In this document: in pieces, positions 1-5,374 of the stretch
Layout of the letters: each line of letters begins with the position of its first letter
Position numbering within the stretch: the stretch's first letter is position 1
Assembly: GCA_018678395.1 (NCBI GenBank)
Contig: JAHHMJ010000240.1
Location: forward strand, 1 to 5,374
Length of the DNA stretch: 5,374 nucleotides
Origin: Gemmatimonadota bacterium
GTDB lineage: Bacteria; Gemmatimonadota; Gemmatimonadetes; Longimicrobiales; Gaopeijiaceae
Reading direction: 5' to 3'
Notes under the pieces: generated by a model
What the model was told of the DNA's origin: nothing
Databases searched by the model: none
Seen by the model: only the letters and a program-made list of their open reading frames with translations
Position numbers and translations under genes: made by a program

Positions 1-348
1 GGGCTGGTCTTCCAGGGTCCGCCCGGACGGAGCGCTTCGGTGCGGGCGCTGCAGGCGTCGGCCGGCCTGATCTTCGACGTGCTGGTCCGCTGGGACCCCG
101 ACAACCTCCTGCTCGAGCAGGCCCACCGCGAGGTGCTCGAGACCGAGCTCGAGGTCCGCCGCCTTCGCGACGGTCTGGAGCGCATGAGCGATCTGGAGCC
201 GATGTGGACCCATCCGCCCCGGCTGACGCCGCTGGCGTTTCCGATCTGGGCCGAACGCATGCAGGCGCAGGTCAGTACGGAATCCTGGGTCGATCGCGTG
301 CGCCGCATGGCCGGCCGACTCGAGCGCGCCGCCGGGGAACCGTCGTGA
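1..348 (+). CDS. Ligase-associated DEXH-box helicase (Lhr-like), C-terminal end, partial
   Basis: The reading frame is open from the first base and ends at TGA 346-348, giving the last 115 residues; the start lies upstream of the window. The sequence matches the C-terminal DEAD/H-associated region of Lhr-like helicases of the ligase-associated DNA damage response type. It begins GLVFQGPPGR, then has an ALQASAGLIFDV segment, the hallmark DPDNLLLEQAHREVLE at about residues 33-48, a charged helix rich in Glu and Arg, and a PRLTPLAFPIWAERM segment near residue 80. In this family an ATP-dependent 3'-5' helicase works with a DNA ligase, an exonuclease-like protein and the PdeM phosphoesterase in DNA repair. 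The ATPase motifs are off-window, so activity cannot be checked. The next gene is pdeM, overlapping by 4 bases, which supports the assignment independently. The track-style GTG at position 40 is internal, not a start. Confidence 0.88.
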   Translation, partial: GLVFQGPPGRSASVRALQASAGLIFDVLVRWDPDNLLLEQAHREVLETELEVRRLRDGLERMSDLEPMWTHPPRLTPLAFPIWAERMQAQVSTESWVDRVRRMAGRLERAAGEPS

Positions 349-1082
349 GGAGCGCCGCGGCCGGAACGCTCGACGTCGTGCTCGACCGCGTCGCCCTGCG
401 CCTCGATGCGCGCGGGGGGGTCGTGGATTCGAAGCGCCGGGTCGGCTTCGTGAGCGACCTTCATCTCGGCAAGACCACGCACTTCCGCCGTCGCGGCCTC
501 GCGGTCCCGGAGGGAGACGAACGCCGCGACCTGGGGCGACTGGCGGCGTTCGTCCGAGCGCACGAACTGGACCGTCTGGTCGTGCTCGGTGACCTCGTGC
601 ACACGGCTTCGGGCCTGGTGGACGAGGTGGAGGAGCGGTTCGCTGCGTGGATCGACGACCATCCGGGGCTCGCGGTGCGACTGGTCCTCGGCAACCACGA
701 CCGCGGCGCCGGAGCGCTCCCACGCGCCTGGCGGGTAGACATCGTCGACGGTCCGATCGTCGACGGAGCGCTCACCCTGTGTCACGAGCCCCCCGACCGT
801 GGGATCGACACGGCCGGTCTCACCCTGGCGGGTCACCTGCATCCGACCGTGACCCTGGGCTCGTCGGGGCGCGGAGCCCGACTGCGCGCCCGCTGCTTCT
901 GGTATCGGCGGGGCGTGTTGGTGCTTCCCGCCTTCGGGACCTTCACGGGAGGGCATCGCATTCGGGCCAGGGCAGGGGACCGGCTCTTCGTCATTCCGCC
1001 CCCCACCGAGTCCGGGCCGCCCGCGGCATCCGGCTCGCCCGTGCCTCCGGAAGTACTGGAGATCGATCCCGAGGCGACCTGA
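345..1082 (+). CDS. pdeM: Ligase-associated DNA damage response phosphoesterase/endonuclease PdeM
   Basis: This is a 245-residue calcineurin-like metallophosphoesterase. All metal-binding motifs are visible: DLHLGK (residues 38-43), GDLVH (82-86), GNHD (116-119), a late His at 147 in CHEP, and GHLHP (163-167). The PdeM-type ending FWYRRGVLVLPAFGTFTGG spans about 185-203. Family knowledge: these proteins are dimetal (often Mn) phosphodiesterases/endonucleases encoded beside a ligase-associated helicase and thought to process DNA ends in repair. The GTG start at 345 overlaps the helicase stop as GTGA, implying translational coupling; a purine-rich GGGGAA at 334-339 sits 5 bases upstream. The frame is open further upstream, but that would lie deep inside the helicase gene. 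Residues after about 218 form a Pro/Ser/Gly-rich tail that looks disordered and is probably not catalytic. No signal peptide is seen, so it is cytoplasmic. Confidence 0.9.
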   Translation: MRSAAAGTLDVVLDRVALRLDARGGVVDSKRRVGFVSDLHLGKTTHFRRRGLAVPEGDERRDLGRLAAFVRAHELDRLVVLGDLVHTASGLVDEVEERFAAWIDDHPGLAVRLVLGNHDRGAGALPRAWRVDIVDGPIVDGALTLCHEPPDRGIDTAGLTLAGHLHPTVTLGSSGRGARLRARCFWYRRGVLVLPAFGTFTGGHRIRARAGDRLFVIPPPTESGPPAASGSPVPPEVLEIDPEAT

Positions 1083-1092
1083 GGTTCGGGAC

Positions 1093-1111
1093 CGGGTCTC
1101 CAGTGGACCCG
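1093..1111. terminator. Possible hairpin between convergent pdeM and trmH
   Basis: A perfect 6-bp inverted repeat (CGGGTC at 1093-1098 with GACCCG at 1106-1111, 7-base loop) lies in the 35-base gap between the two converging stop codons. The place suits a shared terminator. There is no T-run on either strand, so it would not be a classical intrinsic terminator, and a 6-bp GC-rich stem can arise by chance. Confidence 0.25.
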
Positions 1112-1117
1112 CGCGCC

Positions 1118-1798
1118 TCACTCGGAGGCGATCAGGCCGGGCAGGGGCGGCAGATCTACGATCTCGCCGACCTCGGTGAGATCGGGGTAGGCCACCCCCG
1201 CGTCTCGACATCGTCGAGCCAGGTCGGGATAGGCCCACTCGAAGCGCAGCGCCCGATACCGCTCCGGCGCGAGGCGCGGACGATCGTAGAACCCGGCCTG
1301 ATCGCGCTGCCGCTCGGCCTCGTACAGCAGCAGCGCGGTGGCCACGCTCACGTTGAGGGACTGCACCATGCCCCGCATGGGGACCACCACGGTGCGATCG
1401 ACCTGCGCGAGGGCCGCGGCGGACAGACCCTCCAGCTCCGTCCCGACGACGAACGCGGTCGGCGCGGTGTAGTCCAGCGCGCGGAAGTCGACCGCGGCCG
1501 GATCGGGATGCGCCGCGACCGTCCGGAACCCCTCGTCCCTCAGCAGCGCGAGTGCCGCCTCCGTGGAGAGGTGCGACCGCACGGGCACCCATTTGGACGA
1601 CCCGGCCGAGGTGTCGCGGTGAAGTTCCGTCTCCGCGCCGGCCGGCACCGCATGGACTTCGAGCACGCCCACCGCGTCGCAGCTGCGGGCGACCGCCGAG
1701 AGATTGTGCGGTTTGTGCACCCGATCCATCAGTACCGTCAGATCGGGCTGGCGCCGGGACAGCACCGCCTCGATACGGGCGAACCGCTCCGGCGTCAC
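1118..1798 (-). CDS. trmH: tRNA (guanosine(18)-2'-O)-methyltransferase TrmH
   Basis: This 226-residue SPOUT-class enzyme uses S-adenosylmethionine to methylate the ribose of G18 in the tRNA D-loop. The N-terminus (RYAR-like RFARIEAVLSRRQPDLTV) and VHKPHN are typical of TrmH rather than other SpoU-family proteins. Motif 1 is NLSAVARSCDAVG (residues 32-44), motif 2 FVVGTELEGLS (116-126), and motif 3 VPMRGMVQSLNVSVATALLLYE (starting near 139), which forms the trefoil knot. From memory, the key residues in Thermus TrmH are Asn35, Arg41, Glu124 and Asn152; here Asn32, Arg38, Glu121 and Asn149 match with a constant offset of 3. The C-terminal extension with RALRFEWAYPDLARRC also fits TrmH. The start is GTG 1798-1796, overlapping the stop of the upstream SDR gene as GTGA, with a ribosome site just before it. 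It is the second gene of a two-gene operon and soluble in the cytoplasm. Confidence 0.93.
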   Translation of the reverse strand: MTPERFARIEAVLSRRQPDLTVLMDRVHKPHNLSAVARSCDAVGVLEVHAVPAGAETELHRDTSAGSSKWVPVRSHLSTEAALALLRDEGFRTVAAHPDPAAVDFRALDYTAPTAFVVGTELEGLSAAALAQVDRTVVVPMRGMVQSLNVSVATALLLYEAERQRDQAGFYDRPRLAPERYRALRFEWAYPDLARRCRDAGVAYPDLTEVGEIVDLPPLPGLIASE

Positions 1799-3243
1799 GC
1801 GACCTCGTGGAGCCCGGGAATCCCTGCCTCGGCGTCATCGACCACGGCGTCGACCAGATCGTCGAAGATGAACCGATGCGCGGGGTACGCACCGTACCAG
1901 TAGAGCGCACCGGGAACGCCGAAGGGAACGAACGAGGCCGTCTGGATCAGGCGGGTGCCCCGGTCCTCGGGAATCGCTTCCCACTGCAGCCACGCACGAC
2001 CGGGAACCTTCATCTCGGCGCGCAGGCGCAGCAGCTCCGGTGCGCGCGCCTCTTCGACCCGCCAGAAGTCGACGGCTTCGCCCTGCTCCAGATCGACCGG
2101 GTGCCGCCGACCGCGCCGCAAGCCCGGCCCGCCCACGAGCTGGTCGACGAACCCGCGCAGGCGCCAGAGGGGTCCCCAGACTCGCCAACCCCGGCGGCCA
2201 CCGAGGGAGGCGAAGGAGCGGTAGACCTGCTCGGGCGCCGCCTTCACCCAGCGGGTGCGGATCTCCTGTGCCATCCCCTCCCGGTCTTCGAACCGATACG
2301 CGGGTGCGGAGCCGAGGGCCCCGCTCCAGCGCGTCATGACCTGACCCTCGTCCACGCGTTGCAGCGCGAGGCGCACCGCCTCCCGGTACGTCATGGGTTC
2401 GTTGTCCGGAAACAGCTCCTGAGCCCGCGTGGTGTCCGCCAGCACCGGGTGCACGATCCCCTCCACGAGGGGAATGGCCACGGCTTTCGTGATCGGAGTG
2501 ACGAGCCCGACCCATCGTCCCGCGAGACTCGGCGCGAGGATGGGCACCGGCACGATCAGTCGCTTCAGACCGCGCACCTCCGCGTACTGCAGCATCATAT
2601 CGCGGAAGCTGAGCCGATCGGCGCCGATCTCGACGATCCCGGTCGCACCCTCGCGCTCGACTCCCTCGCACAGGTAGACGAGCACGCTGCGAACCCCGAC
2701 GGGCTGCACCCGATTCCGGATCCAGCGGGGTGCGATCATGGCCGGCAGCCGCTCGGTCAGGTAGCGCACCATCTCGAACGAAGCCGAACCGGAACCGATC
2801 ACCGGACCGGCCCTGAATTCGAGCGTCGGTGTGCCGGCCCGGAGAATCTCGCCGACCTCGGCCCTCGAGGAGAGGTGCCGAGACCGTGCCTCGTCCACTT
2901 CGGGCAGCAATCCTCCCAGGTAGACCGTCTTGCGTAGCGTCGGGCATTCCGCGGCCGCGGCGACGAAGGTGTGGGCCCACTGCCGGTCGGTCGCCGCGAA
3001 GTCTTCGCTGTGCCCCATCGCGTGCACGAGGTAGAAGGCGGCGTCCATGCCCTCCAGCGCCGCCCGGACGGAGGCCGGGTCGCTCATGTCGCCCCGGAAT
3101 ACCTCGACCTGATCACCCCAGGGCCGGTTCGATACCCGGGCGGGATCGCGAACGAAGACCCGGACGTCGTGGCCGCGACGCAGCAGGCGCGGAACGAGGC
3201 GCCCACCGACGTAGCCGGTGGCGCCGGTGACCAGAATCTGCAT
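1795..3243 (-). CDS. Atypical SDR-family NAD(P)-binding protein with C-terminal DUF2867 domain
   Basis: A 482-residue protein in two parts. Residues 1 to about 300 are a Rossmann domain of the NmrA/atypical extended SDR kind: MQILVTGATGYVGG with the GxxGxxG dinucleotide loop at 7-13, VFVRDP at 29-34, the acidic GDMSD at 51-55, and a sugar-epimerase-like rear half. Residues from about 325 to 465 match DUF2867: GGRRGW, LRGFVDQLVGGPGLRRGRR, GEAVDFWRVE, MKVPGRAWLQW and PFGVPGALYWYGAYPAHRFIF. The canonical SDR YxxxK dyad is absent; the matching region reads HLSSRAEVG (123-131). Substrate and reaction are unknown; annotated relatives are simply called SDR oxidoreductases. The start is ATG 3243-3241, because the Rossmann fold begins at once; the frame is open back to 3390 but only over the opposite-strand lipoprotein gene. 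The preceding ribosome site is weak (GAG, 4 bases away). It is followed by trmH with a 4-base overlap. Confidence 0.85.
   Translation of the reverse strand: MQILVTGATGYVGGRLVPRLLRRGHDVRVFVRDPARVSNRPWGDQVEVFRGDMSDPASVRAALEGMDAAFYLVHAMGHSEDFAATDRQWAHTFVAAAAECPTLRKTVYLGGLLPEVDEARSRHLSSRAEVGEILRAGTPTLEFRAGPVIGSGSASFEMVRYLTERLPAMIAPRWIRNRVQPVGVRSVLVYLCEGVEREGATGIVEIGADRLSFRDMMLQYAEVRGLKRLIVPVPILAPSLAGRWVGLVTPITKAVAIPLVEGIVHPVLADTTRAQELFPDNEPMTYREAVRLALQRVDEGQVMTRWSGALGSAPAYRFEDREGMAQEIRTRWVKAAPEQVYRSFASLGGRRGWRVWGPLWRLRGFVDQLVGGPGLRRGRRHPVDLEQGEAVDFWRVEEARAPELLRLRAEMKVPGRAWLQWEAIPEDRGTRLIQTASFVPFGVPGALYWYGAYPAHRFIFDDLVDAVVDDAEAGIPGLHEVA
1802..1806 (-). promoter_or_regulatory. Ribosome binding site for trmH
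   Basis: On the minus strand GAGGT lies 3 bases before the GTG at 1798, inside the last codons of the SDR gene. Its presence, plus the match of the following residues to the TrmH N-terminus, fixes the GTG start. Confidence 0.55.
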
Positions 3244-3288
3244 TATTCTCGTGGTTCGGGACCCATCCAGTACGATCGAGGCCGCCTC
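3244..3288. promoter_or_regulatory. Divergent intergenic region between SDR gene and lipoprotein gene
   Basis: These 45 bases separate two divergent start codons, so promoters for both directions must lie here or inside the neighbouring genes. I see no convincing -35/-10 pair. TACGAT at 3271-3276 matches 4 of 6 bases of a -10 box on the plus strand, but it would leave almost no leader before the ATG at 3289. Confidence 0.4.
3278..3281 (+). promoter_or_regulatory. Ribosome binding site for the lipoprotein gene
   Basis: GAGG stands 7 bases before the ATG at 3289, an ideal distance, and decides this start over the longer open frame upstream. The same GAGG is the left arm of a small inverted repeat, GAGGC-C-GCCTC (3278-3288), that ends directly at the start codon. 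Confidence 0.6.
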
Positions 3289-3837
3289 ATGATCCGTCGC
3301 ACCCTCCCGCTGCTCCTTGTCGCCCTCACGGGCGTCGCCGGTTGCGACCGGACCACCTCGCTCTCCATCACCCCGGAACTCGACGCGCAAACCTCGTTCG
3401 AGTCCGGCCTGGACGGGTGGGTCGGCGACCGCTCGGCGGGGGCGACGTCGGCGGCGGCCGTCACGGCCGGCGAGGCGTCCGAGGGGTCCAACTACCTCCG
3501 GGTGGATCTGACCGGGGGCGACGACGTGATCTGGGTGGAACGCGTCTTCACGCTCCAGCCCTCGGCGTCCTACAGCGTGACGATCTCGGCCGATCTGCGG
3601 GCGTTCTCGGGCTCGGCGGACGTGCGGGTCTTCGCCGGGGCGGTCGATCCCGACGGTACGGGCTTCGCTTCGGAAGGGCCCGCCCCCGGATCGTGGACGC
3701 GGACCCTCGCTCCACGCCCGTTCACCACGGACGCGCAGGGGCGCGTGTGGGTGGCGATCGGTTTCGCCGGCACGGGTCAGACCGGTGCCTCCGGGATCGA
3801 CGACCTCGGCGCCGCCTTCCTGCGCACCGGTTCCTGA
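3289..3837 (+). CDS. Small predicted lipoprotein with carbohydrate-binding-module-like beta-sandwich
   Basis: A 182-residue protein of no recognised named family. Residues 1-19 form a lipoprotein signal: two arginines, a Leu/Val-rich core, and the lipobox VAGC with Cys19, followed by Asp20. The mature part is one compact domain. It opens with TSFESGLDGWVGD (36-47), continues with YLRVDLTGGDDVIWVERVF and SYSVTISADLRAFSG strands, and ends GIDDLGAAFLR (169-179). This order (SFExGLdGW at the front, strand-rich middle, a final IDDL strand) resembles the jelly-roll fold of CBM4/9-type galactose-binding-like domains; that is my inference from pattern, not a proven match. There are no catalytic motifs and no second domain, so a role in binding a glycan or surface partner is likelier than an enzyme role. 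Asp after the lipid Cys means inner-membrane retention in E. coli; whether that rule holds here is unknown. The gene stands alone between opposite-strand neighbours. GTG and ATG starts further upstream overlap the SDR gene and were rejected. Confidence 0.8.
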   Translation: MIRRTLPLLLVALTGVAGCDRTTSLSITPELDAQTSFESGLDGWVGDRSAGATSAAAVTAGEASEGSNYLRVDLTGGDDVIWVERVFTLQPSASYSVTISADLRAFSGSADVRVFAGAVDPDGTGFASEGPAPGSWTRTLAPRPFTTDAQGRVWVAIGFAGTGQTGASGIDDLGAAFLRTGS

Positions 3838-3882
3838 ACGAACGGCGCTCCTCGCCGGCGGACGCGTCGGTCCACGGCCCCG
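3838..3882. other. Short convergent gap between lipoprotein gene and topA
   Basis: Two genes end toward each other across 45 bases. The gap contains two adjoining 8-base palindromes, CGCCGGCG (3853-3860) and GACGCGTC (3861-3868), but no stem-loop followed by a T-run on either strand. No gene is seen in it. Confidence 0.4.
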
Positions 3883-5374
3883 TCAGCCCGCGGTTTCGAG
3901 ACGTTCCGACAGCTGGTCGATCAACGCGCTCGCCGACCCCTCGCGGCCGCCCGTCAGCTCTTCCAGCGACCCGACGCCGACCAGCGCGGCGGCGGCGTCC
4001 TCGGCCAGGCCGAGCTTCTCGATGAGATTGTCCACGTAGCGACGCTGCTTCGCGGACGGCGGCCGGCGCTCGTCGTAGATCGCCTGTAGCGCGTCGATGA
4101 CCTCGCTCGCGGCCGTGGTCGTCCGCAGCCCCTCCGGCCCCTCGGGTCCGACCGCCTCGGCGAGCGTCGCCTCGTCCAGATCGAGATCTTCGAGCAGTCG
4201 CCCGATGTACTCCAGCTGGCGCTCGGTGGGGGACGGAGCAACGCCGGCCTCGCGGAGGGACCCGGCGAGGTCCTGAGCCTCCGCCCACGAGAGGGATTCC
4301 ACCTCGTCGGGCTCCACCGGACGGGGCTCCGGAGCATTGGCCAGCAGACGGCGCAGCACGTCCTGCTGCTGAAGTGTGCTGCCGCCGCTCTGCTTCCGCT
4401 CGCGCGCCTCCTCGTGGAGGTCACGGATCAGATCCCGCCAACGCTCCCACGTCTCGGGGGCATCCAGCGTGCCCGAGGCCAGCTCGTCGAGGCGCTCTTC
4501 CATCCGGGCGGTGAACTCGGGGCTGAACAGCTCGAGCCCGTCGTCGTGGTTCCGGGCGTAGAGCGGAGCGGCCCGCATCCAGATGGCCCGACCCGGCTCG
4601 GTGGGCGCGAGGGCCCCGTCTTCGGGCGCCACGTACCCGCGCTCCTCGAGCTTCTCCACCGTCCGCGCATAGGTGGATGGCCGGCCGATTCCCGCATCCT
4701 TCATGGCCTTGATGAGCGTGTGCGGGCGGTAGCGGGACGGGGGGCGCGTCTCGTCTTCGATGAGGGTCGGGTTGGTCCCGTCCTCGTCGGGAGCGTCCAG
4801 CGTCCAGATGGCGTCGGCCTCGAGCGCGATCGCCGGGGGCGCCGTCGGGCGCGGAGCGAGGAACTCCTGATAGGCCGCCTCCCACCCGGCGAAGGTCCGC
4901 CAGGACACGCTGCCCGTCAGGGGCCGATCCAGCTCCGCGCAGGCTGCACGGATGCGCCGCGACGCCGTCTGCGACGGAGCCATCTGGCTGGCCAGGGTCT
5001 GCGCCCGCACGAGTCGGTAGAGCCGCCGCGCATCGTCGTCGTCGAGCGGGGCTTCGTCGACCTCGAGTCGGGTCGGGCGAATGGCCTCGTGCGCGTCCTG
5101 AACCGGCCCACCGGCCGAGGACGCACCGGCACTCGACGGTCCCAGGTGATCTTCACCCCAGACCTCGCCGATGATCGCGCGCGCTTTCGCGACGGCGGAC
5201 TCCGCGAGACGGGTCGAGTCGGTGCGGATGTAGGTGATGTGCCCGGCCTCGTACAGCTGCGACGCCAGTGCCGAGGTCTTGCGGGGCGACCACGAGAACC
5301 GTGAGCCGGCCGCCTGCAGCAGCGCGTCGGTCGAGAAGGGTGCGGCCGGCCGGCGCGAGCTCTTCCCCGGCCGA
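3883..5374 (-). CDS. topA: DNA topoisomerase I (type IA), C-terminal part, N-terminus off-window
   Basis: The frame is open from the window edge (last complete codon at 5371-5373) to TGA 3885-3883, giving 496 residues. It covers the second half of a bacterial type IA topoisomerase, which relaxes negative supercoils by cutting one strand through a 5'-phosphotyrosine. Numbering from the window edge: PFSTDALLQAA (12-22), the active-site stretch GHITYIRTDS with catalytic Tyr48 (codon 5232-5230), QDAHEAIRPT (92-101), LASQM (127-131), RPPSRYRPHTLIKAMKDAGIGRPSTYA (starting near 210), and FTARMEERLDELASG (287-301). These are hallmark TopA motifs in the right order. After about residue 330 the protein departs from the classical form. 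Only one Cys occurs in all 496 residues, so no zinc ribbons exist; the tail is acidic with tandem helical units. An internal GTG at 5010 is not the start. The N-terminal Toprim domain lies beyond position 5374. Confidence 0.94.
   Translation of the reverse strand, partial: RPGKSSRRPAAPFSTDALLQAAGSRFSWSPRKTSALASQLYEAGHITYIRTDSTRLAESAVAKARAIIGEVWGEDHLGPSSAGASSAGGPVQDAHEAIRPTRLEVDEAPLDDDDARRLYRLVRAQTLASQMAPSQTASRRIRAACAELDRPLTGSVSWRTFAGWEAAYQEFLAPRPTAPPAIALEADAIWTLDAPDEDGTNPTLIEDETRPPSRYRPHTLIKAMKDAGIGRPSTYARTVEKLEERGYVAPEDGALAPTEPGRAIWMRAAPLYARNHDDGLELFSPEFTARMEERLDELASGTLDAPETWERWRDLIRDLHEEARERKQSGGSTLQQQDVLRRLLANAPEPRPVEPDEVESLSWAEAQDLAGSLREAGVAPSPTERQLEYIGRLLEDLDLDEATLAEAVGPEGPEGLRTTTAASEVIDALQAIYDERRPPSAKQRRYVDNLIEKLGLAEDAAAALVGVGSLEELTGGREGSASALIDQLSERLETAG
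3898..4062 (-). repeat. topA: Helical repeat unit 3 in the TopA tail
   Basis: A ~55-residue unit that copies the layout of the preceding one: PPSAKQRRYVDNLIEKLGL at the front, a Gly/Ala-rich linker, and GSASALIDQLSER at the end. Only about 5 residues separate it from the unit before, and it finishes 4 residues before the C-terminus of the protein. Confidence 0.65.
4078..4233 (-). repeat. topA: Helical repeat unit 2 in the TopA tail
   Basis: A ~52-residue unit with the pattern SPTERQLEYIGRLLEDLDL at the front and TAASEVIDALQAI at the end. The front (T/S-x-x-Q-x-x-Y-I/V-x-x-L) and end (A-S-x-x-I-D-x-L) both recur in the next unit. Both halves look like amphipathic helices. It is a protein-level repeat; the DNA is not obviously repeated. 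Confidence 0.65.
4243..4380 (-). repeat. topA: Possible degenerate helical repeat unit 1 in the TopA tail
   Basis: This ~46-residue stretch starts STLQQQDVLRRLLAN and ends LSWAEAQDLAGSLREAG. The two helices and their spacing echo the two clearer units that follow, but the Tyr and the AS-x-x-ID signature are lost. It may be a decayed copy or simply a helical linker. Confidence 0.35.
5230..5232 (-). other. topA: Catalytic tyrosine codon of topoisomerase I
   Basis: TAC on the minus strand encodes the Tyr of ITYIRTDS, the nucleophile that forms the covalent DNA link in type IA topoisomerases. The conserved Arg follows two codons later. The motif is intact, so the enzyme is predicted to be active. 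Confidence 0.9.

Noticed and set aside
647..1903. Plus-strand open frame of 418 residues across pdeM and trmH
   Set aside because: It is an alternate frame of pdeM running into the antisense of trmH, with Arg-rich low-complexity sequence and no family match.
1552..2937. Long plus-strand open frame (461 residues) opposite the SDR and trmH genes
   Set aside because: It is antisense to two well-supported genes, has a low-complexity Arg/Pro/His-rich composition, and shows no recognisable domain; such shadows are normal at this GC content.
1835..2980. Minus-strand 381-residue open frame inside the SDR gene
   Set aside because: It is out of frame within the SDR gene and very rich in Arg/Gly; the other frame carries clear Rossmann and DUF2867 motifs.
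3244..3390. N-terminal extension of the SDR protein to a start at 3390
   Set aside because: The extension has charged, low-complexity sequence, overlaps the opposite-strand lipoprotein gene, and precedes the natural Rossmann start at the ATG of 3243.
3722..4288. Minus-strand 188-residue open frame overlapping topA and the lipoprotein gene
   Set aside because: It is an out-of-frame, Arg/Gly-rich shadow of the topA tail with no recognisable features.
3883..5010. topA as a short complete gene starting at the GTG of 5010
   Set aside because: The frame stays open upstream to the window edge and that part encodes the catalytic ITYIRTDS and QDAHEAIRPT motifs, so the gene is partial at the edge, not truncated.
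4414..5304. Plus-strand 296-residue open frame opposite topA
   Set aside because: It is fully antisense to a gene with unmistakable topoisomerase motifs and shows no family signature.

Overview
The window is GC-rich, tightly packed bacterial DNA. It holds six protein genes and almost no intergenic space; the gaps between genes are 35 to 45 bases. GTG starts, strong GC bias at third codon positions and long antisense shadow frames fit a high-GC chromosome. The gene set (a ligase-associated Lhr-type helicase with PdeM, TrmH, an SDR-DUF2867 fusion, a small jelly-roll lipoprotein and TopA) looks chromosomal. The lipoprotein implies a diderm cell envelope. A soil or marine phylum such as Gemmatimonadota is plausible, but this is a guess from gene style and no marker gene settles it. 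There are no RNA genes, mobile elements, CRISPR arrays or long repeats.

Layout. (1) Positions 1-1082, plus strand: the C-terminal end of a ligase-associated DEXH helicase overlaps by 4 bases with pdeM, its usual partner phosphoesterase. This is the downstream part of a known DNA-repair cluster; the ligase and exonuclease-like members, if present, lie outside the window. (2) Positions 1118-3243, minus strand: a two-gene operon. An NAD(P)-binding SDR-like protein fused to a DUF2867 domain is followed, again with a 4-base overlap, by trmH, the tRNA Gm18 methyltransferase. (3) Positions 3289-3837, plus strand: a small predicted lipoprotein with a carbohydrate-binding-module-like beta-sandwich, divergent from the SDR gene. 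(4) Positions 3883-5374, minus strand: the C-terminal ~496 residues of DNA topoisomerase I, including the catalytic tyrosine.

The most unusual point is the C-terminus of topoisomerase I. The cysteine zinc ribbons of the classical enzyme are absent. In their place is an acidic tail built from two clear, and perhaps three, copies of a ~50-residue helical unit. The rest is recognisable biology. I did not find a clearly new multi-gene system. The function of the lipoprotein and the link between the SDR-DUF2867 protein and trmH are open.
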